Positions 23,588 to 32,002 of a stretch of 64,000 nt of DNA are shown here, piece by piece. Every line of letters begins with the position of its first letter. The first letter of the stretch is position 1. Source of the stretch: CAWKCE01 sp032127035 (GTDB lineage: Bacteria; Actinomycetota; Actinomycetes; JAHEKZ01); assembly GCA_963848085.1 (NCBI GenBank), contig CAWKCE010000003.1, positions 310,001 through 374,000 on the forward strand. Reading direction: 5' to 3'. The translations under genes were made by a program, and so were the position numbers. Under the pieces are notes generated by a model. It did no database searches. It had not been told where the DNA came from and worked only from the letters and a program-made list of their open reading frames with translations.

Positions 23588-24860
23588 CTGTGGACCCCCC
23601 GACTGCTGCCGGCGGCTCCACGGTGACGTCGTCGGCACGACGCCAGTTGTCCGGGAGCATGTGGTCGATCACGTCGTCGACGGTGACCGCGCCCAGCATG
23701 TGGTCGTTCTCGTCAACCACCGGGATGGCCACCAAGTTGTAGGCGGCCATCATGTTGGTCACTTCCTGCAGGGTGTCCTCGGGGCCAACCGGCTCCAGCT
23801 CGGAGTCGACGACCTCCGAGACCAGTGCGCTCGGGGGTTCGCGGAGGAGCCGTTGGAAGTGGACAGCGCCGAGGAAGCGGCCGGTCGGGGTCTCCAGCGG
23901 TGGTCGGCACACGTAGACCTGAGCGGCCAAGGCTGGGGACAGGTCGGCGTTGCGGACCCGGGCCAGCGCCTCGGCCACCGAGGCGTCGGGACCCAGGACG
24001 ACCGGCTCGGTGGTCATCATCCCGCCGGCGGTTTCGTCGTCGTACACCATGAGTCGGCGTACGTCCTCGGCGTCCTCCGGCTCCATGAGTTCGAGCAGTC
24101 GTTGTCGACCCTCTTCGGGAAGCTCGCTCAGGAGGTCGGCGGCGTCGTCTGGGCCCATGGCCTCGAGGACATCAGCGGCGCGCTCTTCCGCCAGCTTGCC
24201 GAGGATCTGGATCGACTCCTCCTCGTCCATCTCCTCGAGGACGTCGGCCAACCGATCGTCGTCGAGCGCTGCGGCGACTTCGGCCTGGCGTTTGGGGGAC
24301 AGGTCCTGCAGGACGAGCGCCAGGTCGGCTGGGCGCAGCTTCTCAAACGTCGCGAGCAGCGACGCCGTTCCCTGTTCCTTCTCGTCAACGGACAGCCCAG
24401 TGACCTCGTCCCAGTTCACGACGAACTGCTCGCCGCGCCGACGCAGCCCCTTGCCGCGGCGCTGGACGAAGATCTTGGCGATCTCCCAGTCCCGGGTGCG
24501 TCGCTGCTCAATGCCGACGTCCATGACGCTGACGGTCTCTCCGGTCTCGACAAGATCCACCGCGGAGTCGAGGAGCTCTCCCACGACCAGCACCTCACCT
24601 GCTCGCTGCTCGAAGCGGCGAAGGTTCACCAGGCCGGTCACGATCACCCCTCCGGCGTCAACCGAGGTGACCCGCGTGATGGGGAGGAAGACCCGGCGGC
24701 GCGCCTGCATCTCGACCACGATCCCGACGACGCGGGGTGGCCGCGGCGCCGTCCGCAACGTCACGACGACGTCGCGCACCTTGCCGACCTGGTCTCCGCT
24801 GGGGTCGAACACCGATACGCCAGTCAGGCGTGCGATGAACACCCGTGTCTGCCCGCTCAC
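23577..24860 (-). CDS. PRC-barrel, MgtE_N and CBS domain protein
   Basis: A 427-residue cytosolic protein. The N-terminal half (residues 1-150) has two PRC-barrel-like segments (FIARLTGVSVFDPSGDQVG), followed by an MgtE N-domain superhelix (LVLQDLSPKRQAEVAAALDD, LAEERAADVLEAMGPDDAAD) and a pair of CBS domains (MTTEPVVLGPDASVAEAL; AYNLVAIPVVDENDHMLG). It has no membrane segments, so it is not itself an MgtE channel. It may sense Mg2+ or nucleotide and regulate a partner; DUF1003 is the obvious candidate. It resembles mycobacterial Rv1232c. GTG 24860 is probably leaderless. Confidence 0.88.
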   Translation of the reverse strand: MSGQTRVFIARLTGVSVFDPSGDQVGKVRDVVVTLRTAPRPPRVVGIVVEMQARRRVFLPITRVTSVDAGGVIVTGLVNLRRFEQRAGEVLVVGELLDSAVDLVETGETVSVMDVGIEQRRTRDWEIAKIFVQRRGKGLRRRGEQFVVNWDEVTGLSVDEKEQGTASLLATFEKLRPADLALVLQDLSPKRQAEVAAALDDDRLADVLEEMDEEESIQILGKLAEERAADVLEAMGPDDAADLLSELPEEGRQRLLELMEPEDAEDVRRLMVYDDETAGGMMTTEPVVLGPDASVAEALARVRNADLSPALAAQVYVCRPPLETPTGRFLGAVHFQRLLREPPSALVSEVVDSELEPVGPEDTLQEVTNMMAAYNLVAIPVVDENDHMLGAVTVDDVIDHMLPDNWRRADDVTVEPPAAVGGSTDGA

Positions 24861-24866
24861 GCCCCG

Positions 24867-24872
24867 AGGCTA
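24867..24872 (-). promoter_or_regulatory. -10 of the CBS/MgtE_N gene, leaderless
   Basis: TAGCCT on the minus strand precedes GTG 24860 by six bases. Confidence 0.55.
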
Positions 24873-24926
24873 CCGGCGAGGGGCGAATGGAACGTGGACC
24901 TATGACGCGGGTCAGGGCACGACCGC

Positions 24927-24932
24927 TAGCGT
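24927..24932 (+). promoter_or_regulatory. candidate -10 of the lipoprotein gene
   Basis: TAGCGT fits TANNNT in the divergent spacer and would start transcription near 24939, before either possible GTG start. Confidence 0.4.
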
Positions 24933-24968
24933 TGATGGCCCTGCCATGTGCCCATCACCGGGAGAACC

Positions 24969-25652
24969 GTGCGCTGCACACGTCGCCTCTTGAGCCTCGC
25001 CGGGGTCGCCGCCGCAGCGGTCCTTGTGCTCGGTGCCTGCGGTGCGGGCTCCAACGGCGTCGCCGAGCTGGACCCCGACGCCATCCTTGACCAGGTCAAG
25101 GAGGCCGTCGACGGCGCCACGTCGGTGCACATCAGCGGGGAATTCCCGAGCCAGGGGACGAAGGTTGCCCTCGACCTGTCACTGACCTCGCAGGGTGATG
25201 CCACCGGGACCGTGACGAACGACGGCCTGGCGCTGAACCTGCTCACCGTCGACGGAACCTCCTGGTACAGCGCGGACGAGGCGTTCTGGGAGACCCGGGT
25301 GGGTCCCGAGCTTGCTGCTCAGCTCGGTGGCAAGTACGTGGAGATTGCCAAGACCGACACCACGTTCGACGCGTTCATCGACTGGTCCACGTTCTGGGAC
25401 AAAGGGGTGCTGTCTCCCAGCGACACGGTGACAAAGGGCAACGAGTCAACCTTCGAAGGCGAAGCGGCGATCGAGCTGATCGACTCCAGCGACAACGGTC
25501 TCCTCTACGTCGCGACCACCGGGGAGCCCCTGCCTCTGGGCATCAAGGGCGGGGAAGGGGGGACGGTCCTGTTCAGCGACTGGAACGCCGACGTGAGCGT
25601 CACCCCGCCCCCAGCCGAGGACGTCATCGACCCGGCGAAGCTCAGTGGCTGA
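24969..25652 (+). CDS. LppX/LprAFG-family lipoprotein
   Basis: A 227-residue exported lipoprotein. The signal peptide is short and positive (MRCTRRLL) with a hydrophobic core and lipobox LGAC at about residue 24. The mature part has the LprAFG pattern (ILDQVKEAVDGATSVHISGE, then LTVDGTSWYSADEAFWETR). The family binds or moves lipids (such as triacylglycerides or PIMs) across the envelope; the ligand here is unknown. GTG 24969 has GGAGA just upstream; GTG 24948 is a less likely start. It overlaps the next gene slightly and may share its transcript. Confidence 0.85.
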   Translation: MRCTRRLLSLAGVAAAAVLVLGACGAGSNGVAELDPDAILDQVKEAVDGATSVHISGEFPSQGTKVALDLSLTSQGDATGTVTNDGLALNLLTVDGTSWYSADEAFWETRVGPELAAQLGGKYVEIAKTDTTFDAFIDWSTFWDKGVLSPSDTVTKGNESTFEGEAAIELIDSSDNGLLYVATTGEPLPLGIKGGEGGTVLFSDWNADVSVTPPPAEDVIDPAKLSG

Positions 25653-26574
25653 CCACCCTGGGGGTCCGCCCGGCCGCACCCTCGAGTACCACGTGCTCGA
25701 CGTGTTCGCCGACCGACCGTTTGAGGGAAACCCGTTGGCCGTCGTCCTCGGTGCTGACGACCTGTCGACCGCTCAGCTACAGGCGCTGGCGCGCGAGTTC
25801 CACCTGTCGGAGACCGCGTTTCCGATGACCGCCTCTCCCGCCGAGGTGGCGGAAGGCGCTGACTACCGGTTGCGGATCTTCACCCCCGAGGTCGAGCTCC
25901 CGTTCGCGGGCCACCCCTCAGTGGGGGCGGCGTGCCTGCTGACCGAGCTGGGCGCGGTCGCCACGCCGACTCTTCGGCAGGCCTGCGGGGCGGGCGTCCT
26001 TCCGCTCGAGGTCGCTGCCGATGGCAGCCGAGCCACTCTGACCGGCGGGGATCCAGTGGTCGGTGGGGAGGTCGATGCGGCCGAGGCGCTGCGTGCCGTC
26101 GGGCTCGGAGAGGTCGACCTGCTCGGCCCGCCGGCGATCCTGGCCGGGACCGGGTTGCCGTACGTGGTCGTACCGGTGACCGCGGCCGCGCTCCGTCGCG
26201 CCGCTCCCGACCTGTCGGAGCTGAAGCGGCTCTTCCGCCATCCACAGGAGGCCACGGGGGTCTATCTCGTGGCCTGGGAGCTCGGTGACGAAGCCCCGAC
26301 CAGCGTCCGGGCTCGGATGTTCGCCGGTGACGTCGGCGTCGCGGAGGACCCCGCCACGGGTTCGGCTGCCCTCGCGCTGGGGGCGGCGCTGCCGTCGATG
26401 CTGGGCCTGGGTGACGGCGAGACGCGGCTGGTCGTCACCCAAGGGGTGGAGATGGGCCGACCCTCGACACTGCTCGTGCAGGTGGACGTCACGGCGCGAC
26501 GGCCGACGCGGGTCCGGGTGTCCGGCGGTGCGGTTCGGGTCGCGAGCGGCCGGGTGTCGGTGCCGCCCGGCTGA
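25645..26574 (+). CDS. PhzF family isomerase-like protein
   Basis: A 309-residue two-domain protein of the PhzF/diaminopimelate-epimerase fold. It has FADRPFEGNPLAVVL with the catalytic-region Asn, LSETAFPM, IFTPEVELPFAGHPSVGAA, and GVAEDPATGSAALALGA. Family members perform acid-base isomerisation; the substrate here is not known (phenazine genes are absent). GTG 25645 lies before the stop of the lipoprotein gene, an 8-bp overlap. Confidence 0.88.
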   Translation: MADHPGGPPGRTLEYHVLDVFADRPFEGNPLAVVLGADDLSTAQLQALAREFHLSETAFPMTASPAEVAEGADYRLRIFTPEVELPFAGHPSVGAACLLTELGAVATPTLRQACGAGVLPLEVAADGSRATLTGGDPVVGGEVDAAEALRAVGLGEVDLLGPPAILAGTGLPYVVVPVTAAALRRAAPDLSELKRLFRHPQEATGVYLVAWELGDEAPTSVRARMFAGDVGVAEDPATGSAALALGAALPSMLGLGDGETRLVVTQGVEMGRPSTLLVQVDVTARRPTRVRVSGGAVRVASGRVSVPPG

Positions 26575-26577
26575 CGC

Positions 26578-27108
26578 TCAGCGGCGGGTGCGCGTAGCGC
26601 GACCGAAGTGGAAAGGCCGCCACGTCGAGGACGCGGCCGACGTCTCTGGTGCCTCGGCCCGGTGGGTCTGGTCGGACATCGTTCCCGGACCCTCCACCAG
26701 CTCAGCACCTGGGGTGAGCCGCCACACGCTGGACTCCTGGCGCCAGCGGTCCAGTGCGGCGTCGCCGTCGGGGCTGTTGAGCCGCTTGGCGTGCAGAGCC
26801 GACGCGGCCTCGTCCCAGGCGTCCGACGACGAGTCGATCCGGGAGACCGTGGCGTCGACGGAGAGCAGGCGTGACCACTTGTCCCGGCTGCGCAGGATCA
26901 ACCGCACGGTCGCACCGTCGACGAGGCCCGGGTCCGGCTGCTCGAGACCACCGGTGACGACCCAGACGGCGTCGTCGCGCCAGACGTGCCACAACGGCCT
27001 GGCGGGGGGTGTGCCGGTCTCCAGCCAGAGGAGGTCGGACTTCTTGGCTGCCTCGGCGATCAGTGCCTGGCTGAGCTCGCTCCCCGTCACGGCCCGAGCC
27101 TGCCACAT
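26578..27108 (-). CDS. uncharacterised protein, possibly FMN split-barrel type
   Basis: A 176-residue protein. The first part (SELSQALIAEAAKKSDLLWL, RPLWHVWRDDAVWVVTGGLE, LRSRDKWSRLLSVDATVSRI) has the strand order of pyridoxamine-phosphate-oxidase-like split barrels. A Trp/Arg-rich, charged C-terminus follows. No cofactor residues are evident and I do not recognise a named family. ATG 27108 has AGGGAG about 11 nt upstream; GTG 27090 is an alternative. It converges on the PhzF gene with a 3-bp gap. Confidence 0.5.
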   Translation of the reverse strand: MWQARAVTGSELSQALIAEAAKKSDLLWLETGTPPARPLWHVWRDDAVWVVTGGLEQPDPGLVDGATVRLILRSRDKWSRLLSVDATVSRIDSSSDAWDEAASALHAKRLNSPDGDAALDRWRQESSVWRLTPGAELVEGPGTMSDQTHRAEAPETSAASSTWRPFHFGRATRTRR

Positions 27109-27150
27109 TCGGGCCCCACTCCCTGTCCGCGTGGCCGCTGGCCGCGTCGC

Positions 27151-27156
27151 TAGGCT
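27151..27156 (+). promoter_or_regulatory. candidate -10 of citE
   Basis: TAGGCT lies 25 bp before ATG 27182 and leaves a short leader with GAAGGGAA as ribosome site. Confidence 0.4.
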
Positions 27157-27181
27157 CGGCGCAGAGCCGAAGGGAACGACG

Positions 27182-28174
27182 ATGACCGAGCGTGTGCTGC
27201 GACCGCGGCGCTCCTGCCTGGCGGTGCCGGGAAGCAGCCCAAAGATGCTCGACAAGGCCAAGGGCCTGCCGGCTGACCAGGTGTTCCTCGACCTGGAGGA
27301 CTCCGTGGCGCCGCTTGCCAAGCCGGAAGCGCGGCAGAACGTCATCGCAGCTCTCAACGAGGGCGGCTACGGGGACAAGGTGCGCACCGTTCGGGTGAAC
27401 GACCTGACGACGGAGTGGACCTACCGTGACGTGATCCAGGTGGTCGAGGGGGCCGGCCCCAACCTCGACTGCATCATGCTGCCGAAGGTGCAGACCGCCC
27501 AGCAGGTGCAGTGGCTCGACACCACCCTCACCCAGATCGAGAAGACGATGGGGTTCGAGGTCGGGCGGCTCGGGATCGAGGCGCAGATCGAGAACGCGCT
27601 CGGCCTGACGAACGTGGACGAGATTGCGGCCGCCAGCCCGCGCGTGGAGACGGTCATCTTCGGCCCGGCCGACTTCATGGCGAGCATCAACATGAAGACG
27701 CTCGTCGTGGGTGAGCAGCCGCCGGGCTACACCGAGGGCGACGCGTACCACTACATCCTCATGCGCATCCTGATGGCGGCCCGTGCCTACGACCGACAGG
27801 CCATCGACGGCCCCTACCTGCAGATCCGCGACGTCGAGGGCTACCGACGAGTGGCGGAGCGCAGCGCGGCTCTGGGGTTCGACGGCAAGTGGGTGCTGCA
27901 CCCGGGACAGGTCGATGCTGCGAACGAGGTGTACTCGCCCCGGCAGGAGGACTACGACCACGCCGAGCTGATCCTGGACGCCTACGCGTACTTCACGTCC
28001 GAGGCCGGCGGGAAGCGCGGGGCCGCGATGATCGGCAGCGAGATGATCGACGAGGCGTCGCGCAAGATGGCGCTCGTGGTGTCCGGCAAGGGCCGAGCGG
28101 CGGCGATGGCCCGCACCGTCTGGTTCGACCCGGACGCCGACGACGGCCGCACCACTGCCGAGCCGGCACGGTGA
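27182..28174 (+). CDS. citE: HpcH/HpaI aldolase, CitE-like CoA-ester lyase
   Basis: A 330-residue TIM-barrel lyase of the CitE/malyl-CoA lyase family. Visible are PRRSCLAVPGSSPKMLDKA, VFLDLEDSVAPLAK, IEAQIENALGLTNVDEI (the Mg2+ binding Glu) and IFGPADFMASINMKT. It likely cleaves a 3-hydroxy-diacyl-CoA such as (S)-citramalyl-CoA or beta-methylmalyl-CoA; true citrate lyase partners are absent. The last part, GKWVLHPGQVDAAN, is typical of the family. GAAGGGAA precedes ATG 27182. Its stop overlaps the next gene (GTGA), so an operon with the SDR is likely. Confidence 0.85.
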   Translation: MTERVLRPRRSCLAVPGSSPKMLDKAKGLPADQVFLDLEDSVAPLAKPEARQNVIAALNEGGYGDKVRTVRVNDLTTEWTYRDVIQVVEGAGPNLDCIMLPKVQTAQQVQWLDTTLTQIEKTMGFEVGRLGIEAQIENALGLTNVDEIAAASPRVETVIFGPADFMASINMKTLVVGEQPPGYTEGDAYHYILMRILMAARAYDRQAIDGPYLQIRDVEGYRRVAERSAALGFDGKWVLHPGQVDAANEVYSPRQEDYDHAELILDAYAYFTSEAGGKRGAAMIGSEMIDEASRKMALVVSGKGRAAAMARTVWFDPDADDGRTTAEPAR

Positions 28175-28938
28175 GCCGCGTTCTGGAAGGTCGCACGGCG
28201 CTTGTGACCGGCGCGGGAAGCCCGGCCGGAATCGGCTACGCGTGCGCCGAGGCACTAGGCCGGATGGGTGCCCGGGTCGCGGTGCTCGCCACTTCCGAGC
28301 GCATCCTCGAACGCGCCGCAGAGCTCGGGAACGGCTCGCTCGGCATCATCGCCGACCTCACCGTTCCCGACCAGGCGGCGGCTGCGGTGCTCGAGGTGCA
28401 GGAGCGGCTCGGCCCCATCGACGTGGCCGTCAACAACGCCGGCATGACCAGCGTCACCGACGGGGAGCCCTGGCTGTCGCTGGTGGACATGAAGCCCGAG
28501 CAGTTCCGCCACGGCATCGTCCGCAACCTCGACACCGCCTTCGCCGTGACGCGGTCGGTCCTGCCCGGCATGTACGCACGTGGTTTCGGTCGCATCGTCA
28601 ACGTCACGTCGACGTCTGGGTCGGTGACGGCGATGCCAAACGAGGGCTCGTATGTTGCCGGCAAGGGCGGCATGCGCGGCCTGACGATGGTGACCGCCGT
28701 GGAGGGCGGCGCCTACGGCGTCACGTGCAACGCGGTCGCCCCAGGCTGGATCGAGACGCCGTCGTCGCTGGACGACGAGCGGGAGTTCGCGTCGCGCACT
28801 CCGCTCGGCCGGATGGGACGGCCGCAGGAGGTTGCCGCGGTCGTCGCCTTTCTGTGCTCTCCCGCCGCTTCTTACATCACCGGCCAGACGGTGGTGGTCG
28901 ACGGCGGGAACTCGGTCCGCGAGGCCAATCCCGCCTGA
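28171..28938 (+). CDS. short-chain dehydrogenase/reductase
   Basis: A 255-residue SDR. NAD(P) binding is in ALVTGAGSPAGIGYACAEAL; the structural NNAG motif, the Ser in NVTSTSGS and YVAGK (active-site Tyr and Lys) follow, and the C-terminus has VVVDGGNS. It oxidises or reduces a hydroxy/keto substrate, possibly one related to the CoA-ester made or used by the preceding lyase; this link is inferred from a 4-bp overlap. GTG 28171 is the start. Confidence 0.86.
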   Translation: MSRVLEGRTALVTGAGSPAGIGYACAEALGRMGARVAVLATSERILERAAELGNGSLGIIADLTVPDQAAAAVLEVQERLGPIDVAVNNAGMTSVTDGEPWLSLVDMKPEQFRHGIVRNLDTAFAVTRSVLPGMYARGFGRIVNVTSTSGSVTAMPNEGSYVAGKGGMRGLTMVTAVEGGAYGVTCNAVAPGWIETPSSLDDEREFASRTPLGRMGRPQEVAAVVAFLCSPAASYITGQTVVVDGGNSVREANPA

Positions 28939-28981
28939 CGACGTCCGGTGGTCGCCCAGGTCGGCTGGCAGACTGCGATGT

Positions 28982-29704
28982 GTGGGCGAGACCAGAGTCA
29001 GCCGAGTTGACTTCGGCTACTTCGTCCGCCCGGCCGAGGAGACCGGTACCGGTGCGCCCCGAGTGGAACCGTGTCTGGGCTACCTGGTCGAGCAGGCGGA
29101 TGCGGTGCTGCTGTTCGACACTGGACTGGGCAGCGATCCCAGCGTTGATGCCCACTACCGGCCGCGCCGTCGGTCCCTCCGCGAAGCGGTGTCCAGCGCA
29201 GGACACTCACTTGACGCGATCACGCACGTGGCGAACTGCCATCTGCACTTCGACCACTGCGGAGGCAACCCCCAGCTCGTCGGACGCCCGGTCTTCACCC
29301 AGGCCGTCGAGCTGTCCACCGCCCGGAACACTGTGGGCTACACGCTGCCGCAGCTGCTCGACGCACCTGGGACCCGCTGGGAGGAGCTGGACGGCCAGGC
29401 GCAAGTCCTTCCCGGCGTGACCCTCATCCCGACCCCAGGTCACACCGAGGGTCACCAGTCATTGGTCGTCCGGCGCCGCGACGGGGTCGTTGTCGTGGCC
29501 GGACAGAGCCATGACTCAGCCTCGGACTACAGCGCGGACTCCCTTGCCCTCCGGGCTCAGCGCGATGGTCATGCGGCAGAACTCCCAGTCGCACCGGAGT
29601 GGTTGGCACGCTTGGAGGAGCTGGATCCCTCCCGAGTGGTCTTCGCCCACGATCACTCGGTGTGGGAGCCCGGTCAGAGGTCGCGTGCCAGAAGGTCGTC
29701 GTAG
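28982..29704 (+). CDS. metallo-beta-lactamase fold hydrolase
   Basis: A 240-residue MBL-fold protein resembling lactonases. The di-metal residues are visible: HLHFDHCGGNP, PGHTEGHQSLV, the Asp in AGQSHDSAS, and the final His in FAHDHSVW. It probably hydrolyses a lactone or thioester; the natural substrate is unknown. GTG 28982 is the first start with a possible weak -10 (CAGACT 28969-28974) 7 nt upstream. The last 31 bp overlap the convergent lysA-type gene. Confidence 0.82.
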   Translation: MGETRVSRVDFGYFVRPAEETGTGAPRVEPCLGYLVEQADAVLLFDTGLGSDPSVDAHYRPRRRSLREAVSSAGHSLDAITHVANCHLHFDHCGGNPQLVGRPVFTQAVELSTARNTVGYTLPQLLDAPGTRWEELDGQAQVLPGVTLIPTPGHTEGHQSLVVRRRDGVVVVAGQSHDSASDYSADSLALRAQRDGHAAELPVAPEWLARLEELDPSRVVFAHDHSVWEPGQRSRARRSS

Positions 29705-30939
29705 GTGTCGCGCCGCACGACTGCCCGCGCCGTGCCCTCAGTACAGAAGACCACTGGCGAACGCAGCGCGCCGTTGTAGTTGTTGGCCAGGGTGTGGGAG
29801 TAGGCGCCGGTCATGGGGACTGCCAGCAGGTCGCCGGGCTGTGCGTCACGAAGCGGCAGGTCCGACGCGAACAGGTCGCCTGACTCGCACTGCCGCCCGA
29901 CCAGCTCGACCGGTCCGCCGCCCCCTACCCGCTCGACGAGCGTCGCCTCGAAGCGCTGACCCATGTAGGTCGAGGCCTCGAAGTTGTCGGCGATGCCGCC
30001 GTCGACGGCCACGAACACCGGGGTACCCGGCTTCACCGTGACGACGCGGTACAGCGTCACGGTCGACTGCGCGACGAGTGAGCGTCCGGGCTCGATCCAC
30101 ACCTGTGCGTTGTCGGGCAGGTGGTTCCGGGCGGCCTCTGCCACCGCATCCAGGTACTGCTCGACCGTCGGCGGGTGCTCGTCGTAGGTGTAGCGGACGC
30201 CGAGGCCGCCGCCGACGTCGTACACCGCGAAGGCGCCGAGATCTGCGACGGCGGCGATGGCAGCACTGAACGGCGTGGTGTCGAGGATCTGAGACCCGAC
30301 ATGCAGGTGTAGTCCCAGCAGGTTGAGGTGCTCGGTTCTGCGCAGGCGCTCCACCGCCTCCGCGGCGTCGGCCAGCGACAGGCCGAACTTGGATCCGTGG
30401 TGCCCGGTCGAGATCGCGGCCTGGGTCTCGGCTTCCACGCCCGGGATGACGCGCAAGAGGACGTCCTGGCTTCGGGTCAGCATGGCGTCGAGGCGGCGGA
30501 TGTCGTCGAAACCGTCGACCACGATGGTGCCGACGCCGGCGGTGACCGCGCGCTGCAGCTCGTCGTCGGTCTTCGCGTTGCCGTGCAGGACGATGTGCGT
30601 TGGGTCGACACCGGCCGCCTGCGCCATGACGAGCTCGCCGGCGCCCGCGACGTCGATGTCCAGACCTTCCTCGGCCATCAGGCGGTAGACGGCCGTGCAC
30701 GGGAACGACTTGGAGGCGAAGGCGACGCGAGAGCCGGGTCGCCGGGTATCGAGTCCGTCGGCGAACCGTCGTGCCTGGCGCCGGAGGGCGTCCTCGTCGA
30801 CGCAGAAGGTTGGCGTCCCGAACTCCTGCGCGACGTCGGTGAGGCGGCAGCCGCCGACCATCAGCACGCCGTCGTCGGCGAGCTGCGTGCCGCTGGGGAA
30901 CAGCTCGAGGACTGCTGGCCGATCGCTCATCGTCGCCAT
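29674..30939 (-). CDS. lysA: diaminopimelate decarboxylase-type PLP enzyme
   Basis: A 421-residue fold III decarboxylase. PLP lysine K77 is in AFASKSFP; the barrel includes LHGNAKTDDEL, HLHVGSQI and YDVGGGLGVRY; the C-terminal active-site region has GRQCESGDLFASD with the expected Cys. It would decarboxylate meso-diaminopimelate to lysine. The usual actinobacterial neighbours of lysA (argS, hom, thrBC) are absent, so this may be a second copy or a related amino-acid decarboxylase. ATG 30939 (or ATG 30930) starts 1 bp after the upstream stop. Confidence 0.85.
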   Translation of the reverse strand: MATMSDRPAVLELFPSGTQLADDGVLMVGGCRLTDVAQEFGTPTFCVDEDALRRQARRFADGLDTRRPGSRVAFASKSFPCTAVYRLMAEEGLDIDVAGAGELVMAQAAGVDPTHIVLHGNAKTDDELQRAVTAGVGTIVVDGFDDIRRLDAMLTRSQDVLLRVIPGVEAETQAAISTGHHGSKFGLSLADAAEAVERLRRTEHLNLLGLHLHVGSQILDTTPFSAAIAAVADLGAFAVYDVGGGLGVRYTYDEHPPTVEQYLDAVAEAARNHLPDNAQVWIEPGRSLVAQSTVTLYRVVTVKPGTPVFVAVDGGIADNFEASTYMGQRFEATLVERVGGGGPVELVGRQCESGDLFASDLPLRDAQPGDLLAVPMTGAYSHTLANNYNGALRSPVVFCTEGTARAVVRRDTYDDLLARDL

Positions 30940-30940
30940 C

Positions 30941-31906
30941 TCAGCCTCTGGTCGCGTCTGCGGGGAGCGTGCCGTCGACCAGCCAGTCGTACAGCTCGGG
31001 GATCCGATGGGTCAGGCTGGTGTGCCCGCCCGTCATCCGCACCACGTGCGCGTGCGGGACGTGGGCCGCCAGCCACTCCCCGTGCGGGCGGCCGACAAGC
31101 CGGTCGTCGAGGCCGAACCAGACCATCGTCGGCACCCCGACCGCGCCGACGTCGAAACCCCACGGCCGGACGATGACCAGGTCGTCGTCGAGCCAGCCGT
31201 CGACCCCACTGCGGAGCGCTTCCTGGACCATCCGCACATGCCGGTCCATACGACGGGGATCGGCCAGGACGGCGCGGTCGTCGGCGGACAGCTCGTACTG
31301 CGGGCCGATGATGTTCGCCGGGTCATCGACCGCCGCGGTGAGCTCGTCGGTCGCCAGAGTCTCCAGTCGGGGCCGAAGCGCATCCTCCCCGGCGAGCGAC
31401 GGGAGGAACTCGTCGACGTTGCCCTGGGTCATGCCCTCGAGCCACTCCTCCTGGGTGAGCCCGGTATCTCCGAGCGGGGCCACGCCGACGACGCAGGCGG
31501 CACGAGTCACCCGGTCCGCGAGCAGGGCCGCCACTGCGAGGCAGTGGGGGCCCCCGCCCGAGCCGCCCTGCACGGCGAACCGCTCCACACCGAGAGCATT
31601 GGCGATGGCCGCGACGTCGGCCGCCGCGTCGGCCACGCTGCGTCCCGGCGCCCGCGTGGACAGTCCGTACCCGGGTCGGTCGTAGCCGATGACGCGGACC
31701 GACCGCTCCTCAAACAGTCCCGGGTGGTCGACCGGTGGTCCGCCATACCGGCAGCCGGGAGTTCCGTGCAGGGAGAAGACCGGGAAACCGTCGGGAGGGC
31801 CGTACTCAGCCACACCGAGAGTGCGGCCGTCAGCGGTCGTCACGGTGGTCTCGCGGGCGTTCGGGTCGGGCGTCGCCCCACCGCTGACCCACGGCTGCTC
31901 AGTCAT
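30941..31906 (-). CDS. alpha/beta hydrolase
   Basis: A 321-residue alpha/beta hydrolase. It has FSLHGTPGCRYGGPP (oxyanion loop), YDRPGYGLSTR, the nucleophile elbow QGGSGGGPHCLAVAALL with Ser, an acid in WFGLDDRLV and a final His in MTGGHTSLTH. The substrate is unknown; the family includes esterases and epoxide hydrolases. TACCCT (31918-31913) precedes ATG 31906 by six bases, so it is probably leaderless and diverges from the acyl-CoA dehydrogenase gene. It is followed at once by the lysA-type gene. Confidence 0.87.
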   Translation of the reverse strand: MTEQPWVSGGATPDPNARETTVTTADGRTLGVAEYGPPDGFPVFSLHGTPGCRYGGPPVDHPGLFEERSVRVIGYDRPGYGLSTRAPGRSVADAAADVAAIANALGVERFAVQGGSGGGPHCLAVAALLADRVTRAACVVGVAPLGDTGLTQEEWLEGMTQGNVDEFLPSLAGEDALRPRLETLATDELTAAVDDPANIIGPQYELSADDRAVLADPRRMDRHVRMVQEALRSGVDGWLDDDLVIVRPWGFDVGAVGVPTMVWFGLDDRLVGRPHGEWLAAHVPHAHVVRMTGGHTSLTHRIPELYDWLVDGTLPADATRG

Positions 31907-31912
31907 GGCGGG

Positions 31913-31918
31913 AGGGTA
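31913..31918 (-). promoter_or_regulatory. -10 of the alpha/beta hydrolase gene, leaderless
   Basis: TACCCT on the minus strand precedes ATG 31906 by six bases with no purine-rich ribosome site. Confidence 0.6.
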
Positions 31919-31937
31919 TCGACGGGCCCGGAGCCAG

Positions 31938-31949
31938 ATTGGATACAAT
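31938..31949 (+). promoter_or_regulatory. acyl-CoA dehydrogenase promoter with dyad operator
   Basis: ATTG-GATA-CAAT at 31938-31949 has complementary outer half-sites, and TACAAT (31944-31949) is a strong -10. TTGGATACAA within it is one base from the palindrome TTGTATACAA, a GntR-type operator shape. An AT-rich site of this kind is rare in the surrounding DNA. A regulator could compete with RNA polymerase. Confidence 0.5.
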
Positions 31950-32002
31950 CGTCTGACCGACGGCAGGTACCGCCGCCGTGCGTGGATGCGAAGGAGCGCG
32001 GC

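Noticed and set aside
23577..24860. MgtE magnesium channel
   Set aside because: The protein has the MgtE N-domain and CBS pair but no transmembrane region.
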